Shown here in pieces: positions 36,630 to 45,234 of a stretch of 64,000 nucleotides of DNA. The notes beneath the pieces were generated by a model. It was not told the DNA's origin, searched no databases, and worked only from the letters and a program-made list of their open reading frames with translations. Origin of the DNA: Palsa-883 sp963847615 (GTDB lineage: Bacteria > Pseudomonadota > Alphaproteobacteria > Acetobacterales > Acetobacteraceae); assembly GCA_963847615.1 (NCBI GenBank), contig CAWKAN010000020.1, positions 675,038-739,037 of the forward strand, in the 5' to 3' direction. Within the stretch, counting starts at the first letter, position 1. Every line of letters begins with the position of its first letter. Made by a program: the position numbers and the translations under genes.

Positions 36630-37784
36630 ATGAGCGACACCACTGCCATCCCCAACCGGGCGAAAAAAGGCGTTGGCCTGTCCGGCGTCACCGCGGGCAA
36701 CACCGCACTGTGCACCGTCGGGCGCTCCGGCAACGATCTGCACTATCGCGGCTACGACATCCTCGATGTCGCCGAGCAGTGCGAGTTCGAGGAGATCGCC
36801 TATCTCCTCGTGCACGGCGCCCTGCCGACCATCGCCGAGCTGGCCGGCTACAAGGCCAAGCTGCGCGCGTTGCGCGGCCTGCCGGCCGCAGTGAAGCGCA
36901 CGCTGGAGGCGCTGCCGGCCGCGTCGCATCCGATGGACGTGATGCGCACCGCGGTCTCGGCGCTCGGCTGCGTGCTGCCGGAGAAGGACGACCAGAACCA
37001 GCCCGGCGCGCGCGACATCATCGATCGGCTGATGGCGTGCCTCGGCTCGGCGCTGCTCTATTGGTTCCACTACACCCATAACGGCAAGCGGATCGACGTG
37101 GAGACCGACGACGATTCGATCGGCGGGCATTTCCTGCACCTGCTGCACGGCAAGCCGGCGCCCGAGATGTTCGTGCGCGCCATGCACACCTCGCTGATCC
37201 TGTATGCCGAGCACGAGTTCAACGCCTCCACCTTCACCTGCCGCGTCGTGGCGGGCACCGGGGCGGACATGCACTCGGCGATCACCGCCGGCATCGGCGC
37301 GCTGCGTGGTCCGAAACATGGTGGCGCCAACGAGGTCTCTTTCGAGATCCAGAGCCGCTACGCGACGCCCGACGAGGCCGAGGCCGACATCCGCCGGCGC
37401 ATCGCCAATCGCGAGGTGGTGATCGGCTTCGGCCACGCGGTCTACACCATCGGCGATCCAAGGAACAAAGTGATCAAGGAGGTGGCGCGGCGCCTGTCGA
37501 AGGCGGCGGGCTCGATGAAGCTGTTCGACGTTGCCGACCGCATCGAGGCGACGATGAGCGATGCGAAGAAGATGTTCGCCAACCTCGATTGGTTCAGCGC
37601 GATCAGCTACCACATGCTCGGCGTGCCGACCGCGATGTTTACGCCGCTGTTCGTGATCGCGCGCACCTCCGGCTGGGGCGCGCATGTGATCGAACAGCGC
37701 ATCGACAACAAGCTGATCCGGCCGACGGCGAACTATGTCGGGCCGGAGTCCCGGGAGTTCGTGCCGCTCAAGGCGCGGCGCTAA
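36630..37784 (+). CDS. prpC: 2-methylcitrate synthase
   Basis: 384 residues, citrate-synthase family, with methylcitrate-synthase features: GLSGVTAGNTALCTVGRSGN at the start, LHYRGYDILDVAEQCEFEEI, catalytic His in LRGPKHGGANEV and in VIGFGHAVYTIGDPRN. It condenses propionyl-CoA with oxaloacetate. Good ribosome-binding site (GACCACGAGGAG) before the ATG. prpD is directly upstream; no prpB (methylisocitrate lyase) or prpR regulator is in the window. Confidence 0.93.
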   Translation: MSDTTAIPNRAKKGVGLSGVTAGNTALCTVGRSGNDLHYRGYDILDVAEQCEFEEIAYLLVHGALPTIAELAGYKAKLRALRGLPAAVKRTLEALPAASHPMDVMRTAVSALGCVLPEKDDQNQPGARDIIDRLMACLGSALLYWFHYTHNGKRIDVETDDDSIGGHFLHLLHGKPAPEMFVRAMHTSLILYAEHEFNASTFTCRVVAGTGADMHSAITAGIGALRGPKHGGANEVSFEIQSRYATPDEAEADIRRRIANREVVIGFGHAVYTIGDPRNKVIKEVARRLSKAAGSMKLFDVADRIEATMSDAKKMFANLDWFSAISYHMLGVPTAMFTPLFVIARTSGWGAHVIEQRIDNKLIRPTANYVGPESREFVPLKARR

Positions 37785-38717
37785 GCAGCTCGCGCGCGGT
37801 GCATCGCGCGGATCGCGCGGATCGCGCGGTGCATCGTCGCGGACCGTGCGCGAGGCGTCCTCGCGCGCGTCGCTCCCGCACTTCGCATTTTAACTGATCC
37901 AGGCAGCCTCTCTCCGTCATGGCCGGGCCTGTCCCGGCCATCCGCCCCCACCGGTTGTGCGTGGATGGCCGCGGCAAGTCCGGCCATCACGAAGCGGCAA
38001 TGTCGTCCTGCCGACATCAGGCCCGCTGGAGTCGCGCATCGTGCATCGTTGGCAAATTCGCGCACGGAGCGTCCTTCAGCGAACCGTTCCCGGTGCATGA
38101 TTGAACGATTGATCCGTCTCCGAGCGCGCCGTGACAACGTCGCGCTGGCCCGCCACGCGCCCGCATCGTGTGCTCATGATCACGCGGCACATTTTTTTTC
38201 ACTTATATGCGGCAAGACTGTTGCTTTTTATTGACAAGATCGCATCGCGCGATGGATAGCGAATTTGGTGTGCCGGTACCCGATTCGCATTGCCGATTCC
38301 GATGATCGGTGCAGGCCTCCGGATAACAGAAGGACGGTCCATGGACCGCAGCCTCGTCCAGGTGAAGCAAGGCCGATCAAATCTCCCATGCGGGGACCGC
38401 ATCGCGCGGAGCTTGGCGAAAATGGTGGCACGCGATGCGATGTGCCGAGTCATTGCGCGACGTTCGTCTGGATGGGTGCGGCCGTGGCGCGTGGGGATCG
38501 TCGATCCCCACGCCGGATACGTCGGATGCAGTTCGCGCACCGGAAGAAGCAATGTTCCGGTGCGTCGAGGCAGCGCCGATCCGATCGCCGGCCCGATGAA
38601 ATTGGCCCACCGGACCTGCCGGGCAGGAACGATGGGTGCATTGCGGGACCGGCTGCATGGGCGGCCGCTCGATAACCGCGCGACCTCCAACAATGGCTTG
38701 AGAAGGAGTTTCACCAG
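37785..38717. other. 930-base intergenic region with repeats and AT-rich patches
   Basis: Holds a short tandem repeat (ATCGCGCGG three times, about 37804-37832) and a family-A-type palindrome core (37916-38000: GTCATGGCCGGGCCTGTCCC and an inverted partner). An unusually AT-rich stretch (38185-38240) includes TTGACA. An open frame at 38290-38721 ends in a GTGA overlap with the histone-like gene, but its composition is nondescript and the opposite strand is equally open, so it is not called. Confidence 0.5.
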
Positions 38718-39062
38718 GTGAGCACCGAAGACACCACCATCGAGACGCCGCGCGCCCAGGCATTGGCGATGCGTGCAGCGAAGAAGGCCGCGCCGAAGAA
38801 AAAGGCCGGCAGGAAGGCCGCAGTGAAGAAGGCCGCGCCGAAGAAGGCTGCCAAGAAGGCTGCCGTGAAGAAGGCCGCGCCGAAGAAGAAGGCCGGCAAG
38901 AAGGCCGCAGCGAAGAAGGCTGCGCCGAAGAAGGCCGCCAAGAAGGCCGCCGCAAAGAAGGGCGCGCCGAAGAAAGCCGCCAAGAAAGCGGCGCCGAAGA
39001 AGAAGGCCGGACGCAAGAAGGCGATGGCGCCGATGGCGTCCGAGCCCATGCCGGGGTCGTAG
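38718..39062 (+). CDS. Histone H1-like Lys/Ala-rich DNA-binding protein
   Basis: 114 residues starting at GTG 38718-38720 with AAGGAG nine bases upstream. After about 20 acidic or neutral residues (MSTEDTTIETPRAQALAMRA) the protein is almost only Lys and Ala with Pro/Gly: repeated KKAAPKKAAKKAA and KKKAGRK blocks. This is the eukaryotic-H1-C-terminus-like composition of bacterial HctA/AlgP-type nucleoid proteins. Expected to bind DNA or RNA by charge. A strong intrinsic terminator follows. Confidence 0.82.
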   Translation: MSTEDTTIETPRAQALAMRAAKKAAPKKKAGRKAAVKKAAPKKAAKKAAVKKAAPKKKAGKKAAAKKAAPKKAAKKAAAKKGAPKKAAKKAAPKKKAGRKKAMAPMASEPMPGS

Positions 39063-39104
39063 ACCTAGGTTCTTGCGAGCGCGGACCAAACCGGTCCGCA
39101 TCGG

Positions 39105-39131
39105 AAAAGGGCGCCGCGAGGCGCCCTTTTT
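39105..39131 (+). terminator. Rho-independent terminator of the histone-like gene
   Basis: Stem GGGCGCC / GGCGCCC around a GCGA loop, preceded by AAAA and followed by TTTTT; 43 bases after the stop codon. A second hairpin (GCGGACC/GGTCCGC) lies just before it at about 39081-39099. Confidence 0.85.
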
Positions 39132-39267
39132 CATGCATGCTGGCCGCCCCAGGACGCGCCGCTTCGCCAGTTCGCCAGGCGGCCGACGGCTGGCACGCCG
39201 CGGGAACTGGCGAAACGGCCGGCGTCTTGCAGCGCTGCCCTCGCCCGCGGCATCGCCACCGCGAGGC

Positions 39268-39900
39268 TCAGCCAAACGTCGCCTCCAGGTCGTCCACCTG
39301 CACCGGTGTCAGCAGCCGCACATCGGCATCGCGTAGCGTCATGAACAGCCTGGCCGCCTCTTCCAGCTCCTCCGCCGCATAGACCGCGTCGGTCAATGTC
39401 CCGGCGCACACCACCGGACCGTGGTTTGCCAACAGCACCGCACGCGCACCGCGCGCCGCCTCGTGGATCGCCGGTTCCATCTGCGGATTGCCCGGCCGGT
39501 AGTACGGCACGACCGGCAGGCGCCGCCCGATACGCATCACGAAATACGGGGTCAGCGGCGGGATCGGGTTGCTCGTGTCGAGGCCGCTCAGACAGCTCAC
39601 CGCGGTGGCCATCGTCGAGTGCAGGTGCACCACCGCGCCCGCGTCGCTGCGGGCCGTGTAGAAGGCGCGGTGCATGAACACCTCCTTCGACGGCTTATCG
39701 CCGGCGACGTGGCGGAACGCCGCATCGAGCTTCGACAGCCGGGTCGGATCGAGCCGGCCGAGGCTCGAGTTGGTCGGCGTGATCAGATAGCCGTCCGCCA
39801 GCCGCGCGCTGATGTTGCCCGCACTGCCGACCGAATAGCCGCGCGCGTACAGGCTCGCGGCCAGCTCCACCAGCAGACGCCGCGTTGCGATCTCGGTCAT
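39268..39900 (-). CDS. otnC: Class II aldolase/adducin family, 3-oxo-tetronate 4-phosphate decarboxylase
   Basis: 210 residues. Class II aldolase motifs: YSVGSAGNISARLADGYLIT, AGAVVHLHSTMATAVSCL (zinc-binding His pair), LLANHGPVVCAGTL (third His). It lies downstream of an otnK-type kinase, which identifies it as OtnC: it decarboxylates 3-oxo-tetronate 4-phosphate to dihydroxyacetone phosphate. Start 39898-39900 with GGGAGA upstream; the frame to 39933 lacks a ribosome-binding site. The 35-base gap after otnK supports one operon. Confidence 0.88.
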   Translation of the reverse strand: MTEIATRRLLVELAASLYARGYSVGSAGNISARLADGYLITPTNSSLGRLDPTRLSKLDAAFRHVAGDKPSKEVFMHRAFYTARSDAGAVVHLHSTMATAVSCLSGLDTSNPIPPLTPYFVMRIGRRLPVVPYYRPGNPQMEPAIHEAARGARAVLLANHGPVVCAGTLTDAVYAAEELEEAARLFMTLRDADVRLLTPVQVDDLEATFG

Positions 39901-39935
39901 GCGTGTCTCCCTCGGTGCGATGCCCGGTCCCATGC

Positions 39936-41246
39936 CTACCGATCCACGGCGTCCCCGGACGCTTTGTCTGCGGACGGCGCTGCCCCGGGCGCATCGAACG
40001 CCTTCAGGAAAAAGTCACGCGCGCCGAAATTGCCCGACTTGAGCGCCACCAGCAGCGGCGCGTTGTCGCCCTCGGCATAGGTCCACGGCACACCCGGATC
40101 GATCTCGCCGCCGATGCGCAGGCTGCGCACGCCGAGTCGCGCGACCACCGCGCCGGCCGTCTCGCCGCCGGCCACCACAAGATGCCGCACGCCCTGCATG
40201 ACCAGCGCCGCGGCGATGCGCGCCATCGTCTCCTCGATCAGCGCGCCGGCGGCATCGCGGCCGAGCGCCTGCTGCACGGCCGCCACCTTGTCGGGCGGCG
40301 CCGAGGCGGCGATCACGATCGGCGTCGCGCCAAGCCGGCCGGCCGCCCAGGCAATCGCGCCCGCGGCCAGCGTCGCCGCGTCGGGTGTGGCCAACGGGTC
40401 GAGTTCGAACACCGGAATGCGCTCGCGGGCGAAACCGATCTGCCCCAGCGTCGCGCGCGAGCACGACCCGGCCAGCACCGCCGCCGCCCCGGACAGCGTC
40501 GGCAGCGCGCCGGGATCGGCCCGCTCCGGCAACAGACCGGCGCGGCGGAAATTCGCCCCCAGCCCCATCGCGACGCCGGAGCCGCCGGTGATCAGCGCAT
40601 GCGCCGCCGCCGCCTCGCCGATCGCCAGCAGATGGCGGTCGCTGACCGCATCGACGATCGCATAGCGCCGTCCCTGCTCGGCCAGCGCGGTCATCGCGCG
40701 ACGGATCGCCGCGGCGCCCTGGTCGACCTCGGCATAGGGCACCAGCCCGACGGTGCCGTCGGTCTGCCGCGACAGCACGCGCACCAGGTTGGCGTCGGTC
40801 ATCGGCGTCAGCGGATGGTTCTCCATGCCGCTCTCGTTCAGCAGCGCCCCGCCGACGAACAGATGGCCCTGGTAGACGCTGCGCGCATTGGCCGGAAACG
40901 CCGGGCAGGCCAGGGCAAAGCCCGCTCCCAGCGCCGCGAGCAATGCATCCGCCACCGGTCCGATATTGCCCGCCTGCGTGCTGTCGAAGGTCGAGCAGTA
41001 TTTGAAAAAGAACTGCCGGCAGCCGGCGGCGCGCAGCCAGGCCAGCGCGGCGAGGCTTTCCTCCACCGCCTGGCGCGCCGGCGCGGTGCGCGACTTCAGC
41101 GCCACCACCACCGCATCGACGTCGGGCACCGTTTCGCCGGCGCGCGGCACGCCGATGAACTGCACCGTGCGCATGCCGTGCTTCACCAGCATGGAGGCAA
41201 GGTCGGTGGCGCCGGTGAAATCGTCGGCAATGCAGCCCAGCAGCAT
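39936..41246 (-). CDS. otnK: 3-oxo-tetronate kinase, DUF1537 four-carbon acid sugar kinase
   Basis: 436 residues. It begins MLLGCIADDFTGATDLASML, the invariant opening of four-carbon acid sugar kinases. KYCSTFDSTQAGNIGPVADA is the sugar-acid-binding motif, and VAGGETAGAVVARLG with GSGNFG-like VALKSGNFGARDF is the C-terminal nucleotide site. AAGGA precedes the ATG at 41244-41246. It phosphorylates 3-oxo-tetronate for OtnC. The sugar-acid epimerase/dehydrogenase partners (OtnI, LtnD) are not in the window. Confidence 0.92.
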   Translation of the reverse strand: MLLGCIADDFTGATDLASMLVKHGMRTVQFIGVPRAGETVPDVDAVVVALKSRTAPARQAVEESLAALAWLRAAGCRQFFFKYCSTFDSTQAGNIGPVADALLAALGAGFALACPAFPANARSVYQGHLFVGGALLNESGMENHPLTPMTDANLVRVLSRQTDGTVGLVPYAEVDQGAAAIRRAMTALAEQGRRYAIVDAVSDRHLLAIGEAAAAHALITGGSGVAMGLGANFRRAGLLPERADPGALPTLSGAAAVLAGSCSRATLGQIGFARERIPVFELDPLATPDAATLAAGAIAWAAGRLGATPIVIAASAPPDKVAAVQQALGRDAAGALIEETMARIAAALVMQGVRHLVVAGGETAGAVVARLGVRSLRIGGEIDPGVPWTYAEGDNAPLLVALKSGNFGARDFFLKAFDAPGAAPSADKASGDAVDR

Positions 41247-41251
41247 GACGG

Positions 41252-42295
41252 TCAGTCCTTCGACAGCAGCGCCGCGGCGAAGGCGCGTGCCTGTTGGTCC
41301 CATGACGGCAGGGCCCGGCCGGTCTGCCACGCCGCCTCGGCCATGTCGCGGCGCAGCTCGGCGCCGAAGATCACCCGCCGCAGCGCCTTCGACAGCGTGT
41401 CCTGATCGCCCGGCTGCACCATGATGCCGTTCTCCGGCGTCACCAGCGCGGGCGCCGCGCCGACTTCGGTCACCGCGACCGGCACGCCGCGCTTCAGCGC
41501 CTCGGCCATCGCCATGCCGTAGCCCTCCCAGTGCGAGGCCAGCGCGAACAGATCCGCGCCGCGCCACAGCATCTCCAACGTCGCGTCCGACACCGTGCCG
41601 GCGAAACTCACGCGGCGCGCGATGCCATGCTCCGCCGCCAGCGCGACCAGCCCATCGGCATGCACCCGATCGCGCGACGGCGCGCCGACGATGGTCAGGT
41701 GCCAGTCGAGATCGAACAGCCGCGCCAGCGCGCGCAGCAGCAGGTCGTGGCCCTTGCGCGGCACTAGCGTGCCGATCGACAGGATCCGGCAGGTCGGGCC
41801 GCCGCTGCCCGGGCTGCGCGGTGCGTCATCGGTGCCCGGCACCACTACGGCGATGCGCGCGCGCGGCACGCCGAACGCGGTGGCGAGGCGCTCGGCGGTC
41901 GATTCGCTGGTGACGATCACGCGCGCCAGGCGCGGCAGCAGGCGCTGCTCGAGGACGTGCAGCCGGGCGCGATCGTCCTCGGCAAAGCCGGTCTCCAGCG
42001 CGGTCGGATGGTGGATCAGCGCCATCGCGCCGCGCGCCGCCAGCGCATCGTCCATCCCCGCGAAGGCCGGCAGCGCCAGCCCGTCGATCAGCGGCCGGCT
42101 GGCCTCGGCCAGTGCGTCCCAGGCGGCACAGGCGGCGTCGCGCGCGGTGGCGTCGGCCAGCGGATGCGCCCCAGCCAGTTCGATCACGTCGACCAGGTGG
42201 CCCGCCGCGCGCAATCCCGCAACGATGCGCCGGTCATAGGCATAGCCGCCCGAGACGGTTTCGAACGGTGCAGGAACGATCAGCGCGAGCTGCAT
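41252..42295 (-). CDS. Glycosyltransferase family 4 protein
   Basis: 347 residues, GT-B fold. The N-terminal domain has LALIVPAPFETVSGGYAYDR (donor/acceptor loop). The C-terminal domain has ILSIGTLVPRKGHDLLLRAL (nucleotide-sugar site) and the E-x7-E motif HWEGYGMAMAEALKRGVPVA. Five bases separate it from otnK, so they are co-transcribed, although a glycosyltransferase has no obvious role in tetronate catabolism. Acceptor unknown; possibly exopolysaccharide or glycolipid. Confidence 0.88.
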   Translation of the reverse strand: MQLALIVPAPFETVSGGYAYDRRIVAGLRAAGHLVDVIELAGAHPLADATARDAACAAWDALAEASRPLIDGLALPAFAGMDDALAARGAMALIHHPTALETGFAEDDRARLHVLEQRLLPRLARVIVTSESTAERLATAFGVPRARIAVVVPGTDDAPRSPGSGGPTCRILSIGTLVPRKGHDLLLRALARLFDLDWHLTIVGAPSRDRVHADGLVALAAEHGIARRVSFAGTVSDATLEMLWRGADLFALASHWEGYGMAMAEALKRGVPVAVTEVGAAPALVTPENGIMVQPGDQDTLSKALRRVIFGAELRRDMAEAAWQTGRALPSWDQQARAFAAALLSKD

Positions 42296-42623
42296 GGCGC
42301 TCAATCGAACGGATCGATCGGCACGATCGGCCGCGCCAGGCCGGCGCGGGAGACGTCGCCGCCGCGCCGATCCTGCGCGATCTCGGGTGCGTTGAATCGC
42401 GGCGTGGCGAGGACACCGGACGCAATCTGATCCATCGCCGCAGCATGCCGCGCCGCTGCCGACACGGCAACCGCCGCGCCGCGCACCCGGCCGGTTCAAA
42501 TCCGACCGCCGCACCCTCGCCCCGCGCGCCCGCCGCGACCAGCCATCGGCTCCGCGCCTCTTTTCACCTCTCCCGCCCTTCGCGGGAGAGGTCGCGGAGC
42601 GCAGCGACGCGGGTGAGGGAGGT
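42296..42623. other. Intergenic region with a family-C hairpin repeat
   Basis: Contains the hairpin ACCTCTCCCGCCCTTCGCGG... at about 42566-42620 with the GCGACGCGGGTGAGG flank seen elsewhere. The rest (42300-42560) shows no gene, promoter or RNA that I can support. Confidence 0.55.
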
Positions 42624-43868
42624 TCAAGCCGCACCGCCATCCCCCCTTAGTATCTGGCGTTCACCTCCGCGGCATGGTTTGAGCGGAGGTGCGCTGGGTC
42701 CGCCATCCGGCCCGCGTGCGACCGCCCGCGCATAGGGTCGTTGCGCGCAATCGCCACTCGGCATCGCCACGCTCCCCGCCGCCGCCGCCGCCCCCGGCCA
42801 CAACTCCACCGCCGGCGGCCCGAACCGCGCGGCGAGGAGCTCGGCCACCGGCGGCTGCCAGGTCCGCGCCAGCGTCGTGCCGCCGAGCGCCAAGGCCCGC
42901 GCCGAGCCCGCCCGCGCCTCCCCCGCCCCGCGCCGCGCCGCGCCTTGCATGGGGTCGTTGCGCGGCGTGCGCGCTTGGCGCCCCGCTCCCGCGTCTTGCA
43001 TGGGGTCGTTGCCGCGCGCCGCCAAGGCGGCGCGCAGCTGGCGCAGCATCACCTCGCGCGCCAGGGCCTCCGCCAGCCCGGGCGAGCCAGGCGCCCAGCC
43101 GACCGCCTCACCGGTCGGGTGCCGCGCCGGCGCGCCGCGCATGGGGTCGTTGCGCGAGCCGCGCGCCGGGTGCCGCACCGGCGCGCCTTGCATGGGGTCG
43201 TTGCTCGAACTGCGCGCCGCGCGCCCCGCCGCCCGTGCCGCGCGCTTCGCCCCGAGGGCCGCCGCGATCGCCGCCCGCCACGCCGCCTGCGTCGCCGCCT
43301 CGACCCGCGCCGCCGCCCGCTCGGCCGCCCGGCCGCGCAGCGCCACCGCCGCCGCGGCGTCGGCGCCACCGCCGGCCGCCCCTCCCCGCGCCCGCGCCGC
43401 GCGTCGGCGCCGCCCCGTCCCGCGCGCCGGCGCCGGGTCCGCGCATGGGGTCGTTGCGTGCAGCGCCTCCCACGCCACCTGCGAGGGGTGCTTCGGCGGC
43501 AGCAGCTCCGCCGGCACCGTCTCCAGCCGCGCCGCCGCCTCGGCCGGCAAATACGGCCGCAGCAGATGCGCCGCGCACGTCAGCCGGTTCCGCACCAGCA
43601 GTGCCCGGAAATAGCGCTGCTGCGTCCGCTGCGCCGCCCCGCTCATCGCGTAACGGCCGTGCGTGGTCTTTGCCGCGATCATCCGCGCCAGGCCCGCCGC
43701 GGTGCGCGGCCCGGTGCTGGCCCCGCCATGCAGGCGGCAGCGGCCGTTCGTCATCGCCAGGCCGAGGCAGGGGGTGGCGGCCCGCGTCCGCGCTCCGCAC
43801 GGTGGTGCCCGGTGGGGGGCGGCTGGGGTCGCCGCGGTTGCCGGCGGCGGCGTTGCGCTGGCGCTCAT
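42624..43868 (-). CDS. HGGxSTGPRT-motif protein with Ala/Arg-rich repeat-bearing C-terminus
   Basis: 414 residues. Residues about 15-75 carry CGARTRAATPCLGLAMTNGR and CRLHGGASTGPRTAAGLARM, a Cys/His motif (HGGxSTGPRT) common in short alphaproteobacterial and phage-associated proteins of unknown role. A helical segment with THGRYAMSGAAQRTQQRYFR follows. The C-terminal 250 residues are very Ala/Arg/Gly-rich and are interrupted by repeated NDPMQGA peptides encoded by a 15-base DNA repeat. The ATG at 43866-43868 overlaps the upstream stop (ATGA). The last 40 residues may be out of natural frame given the repeats. Confidence 0.6.
   Translation of the reverse strand: MSASATPPPATAATPAAPHRAPPCGARTRAATPCLGLAMTNGRCRLHGGASTGPRTAAGLARMIAAKTTHGRYAMSGAAQRTQQRYFRALLVRNRLTCAAHLLRPYLPAEAAARLETVPAELLPPKHPSQVAWEALHATTPCADPAPARGTGRRRRAARARGGAAGGGADAAAAVALRGRAAERAAARVEAATQAAWRAAIAAALGAKRAARAAGRAARSSSNDPMQGAPVRHPARGSRNDPMRGAPARHPTGEAVGWAPGSPGLAEALAREVMLRQLRAALAARGNDPMQDAGAGRQARTPRNDPMQGAARRGAGEARAGSARALALGGTTLARTWQPPVAELLAARFGPPAVELWPGAAAAAGSVAMPSGDCAQRPYARAVARGPDGGPSAPPLKPCRGGERQILRGDGGAA
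42729..43455. repeat. Six scattered copies of GCATGGGGTCGTTGC
   Basis: Copies on the plus strand near 42731 (with one base change), 42947, 42999, 43138, 43189 and 43444. Most are flanked by CGCGCCTT or CGCGCG. On the coding (minus) strand the unit reads GCAACGACCCCATGC, giving NDPM in one frame and other peptides in another frame. That indicates a DNA-level repeat inserted in the gene, not a protein repeat. Confidence 0.8.
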
Positions 43869-44697
43869 GCTACAACCCGGGGGCGCGGGCGCTGCGTCCT
43901 GGGCCGATCCGCGGTTGCCCGCTCCGCCGTCGTCGGCTTCGCCGTTGGGGTCGGCCACGCCGGCTGGGCGGGCGCGGCGGGGGCGGGTGCGACGCCGGCG
44001 CGCGGCCTGGGCGGCCAGACCTCCAGCGACCAGCCATCGCCCTGCTCGACGATGCCGCCGGTACGGCGCACGCCGACGCCGCCCGCCGCGGGCTCGGCCG
44101 CCGCCCGGTCGGCCCAGGCCGGCGCGTCCGCTGCTTCGGCCGGCGCGGGCGGCTCCGGCGCCAGCTCCGGGTCCGGCGCCGGTGGTTCCGGCGGCGGCGC
44201 CTCCGGGCTGCGACGGCGCGGGCGCCGGCCGCGGCGGCGGCCTGCACCCCGCGGCACCAGAGGCCGTCCAGCGCCGCCAGGTCGAACCCGTCCACCGCCC
44301 CCACGTCGCGGAACGGCAGCACCCGCGCCTGCCGCCGCTCCAACGCCCGCTCCAGCCGCACCACCGAGCGCAGCAGGTCGTCGGTGGTGCGGGCGGTCAG
44401 GCGCCGCTCGGCCAGCGGCAGGTCGGGGGTCATCAGGCGCTGCATCATCTCGTCGGCGAGGAACTGCACGAGGACGAGTTGGCCGGCGAGGTGGCCCTGC
44501 GCCGGGTCCATCGGCACCCTTGCGGCGATCTCCTCGATGATCCGGGTGAGCCGCGCCTTGCGCCAGGCAGCAGAGGCATCGGGCGGCGGCGGCGCCATGG
44601 CGGTCAGCACGCCGTGCAGCAGGTCCTGGCTGAGGTGGTACTCGGGCATCGCTTCCTGGATGGTGCGGAAGGTAATTCCGCTGGTGGGGGTGGGCAT
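43865..44697 (-). pseudogene. Conserved hypothetical protein, one frameshift; upstream partner of the HGG gene
   Basis: Starts MPTPTSGITFRTIQEAMPEY with GGAGC upstream (44695-44697). Helical first half: LSQDLLHGVLTAMAPPPPDA, LVLVQFLADEMMQRLMTPDL, RRLTARTTDDLLRSVVRLER. Near 44250 the frame must shift; the continuation PPEPPAPDPELAPEPPAPAE, GIVEQGDGWSLEVWPPRPRA ends at 43865, overlapping the next start. A Pro/Ala-rich linker joins helical and short C-terminal parts. No named family; co-occurrence with the HGG gene suggests a two-gene unit. Confidence 0.55.
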
Positions 44698-44940
44698 AGT
44701 GATGGGCTCCGGCTGAAATGGATGTGGGACAGTCACATATACTAACTAATCAACGGAGGCAAACCTTTGTCCTGTGGTGCGTGGGGGCGTTGGCTGGTTT
44801 GCTGCTTGGTTGGGGTGGGGGCGGCCTCGGTCTGGGGCTTGGCGCAGTCCGCAAGCAAGCAAGGGGTTCAGCACGGAGAAGCAGCGAGGACCACGGAGGG
44901 CCACAGAGGCAGCAAGGATGGCGCTGCGCAGTGGCTTGGC

Positions 44941-45081
44941 ACACACCACGTCATGGCCGGCGCAGGCCGGCCATCCACGCCTTGCCTTCGTGCAGCAAGC
45001 AAACCCGCCGATGCTGGCCGACGCCCGGCATGACCTGGTGGCGCCACCGAAGAGTCGATCATTCGGACGCCTGGTATTACG
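44941..45081. repeat. Dispersed inverted repeat (family A), copy 3
   Basis: ACCACGTCATGGCCGGCGCA with an inverted partner (GGCCGGCCATCCACG), then CTTCGTGCAGCAAGCA and CCGAAGAGTCGATCATTCGG. The same blocks in the same order occur at 52999-53170. Confidence 0.7.
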
Positions 45082-45094
45082 CAGGCACCAGGAA

Positions 45095-45234
45095 GGGAAA
45101 ACGCAGATGCACGCAGATCAGAAGGATGCACGCAGATTCCGGCTAAACCGTTATTGGCTCACCTCCAGCCCAGTGACCGTGCAGGCGCGCCATCTGCGTG
45201 CATCCTTCTGATCTGCGTGAATCTGCGTTTTCCC
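45095..45234. repeat. 42-base inverted repeat without an internal gene, related to the GxxExxY flanks
   Basis: Arms 45095-45136 and 45193-45234 are reverse complements with one mismatch. The arms carry CGCAGATGCACGCAGATC and GGATGCACGCAGA, sharing the ACGCAGATGCACGCAGAT core with the repeats flanking the GxxExxY gene at 59028-59491. The 56-base interior (45137-45192) is non-coding. Confidence 0.85.

Noticed and set aside
38290..38721. 143-residue gene overlapping the histone-like gene by GTGA
   Set aside because: No ribosome-binding site, no family resemblance, and the opposite strand is equally open.
42729..43455. CRISPR array
   Set aside because: The 15-base repeats are too short and unevenly spaced (52 to about 255 bases), and lie inside a gene; no cas genes nearby.
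42689..44716. 675- and 599-residue Pro/Arg-rich plus-strand frames
   Set aside because: Antisense shadows of the HGG gene and its partner, with extreme Pro/Ala/Arg content and no ribosome-binding site.
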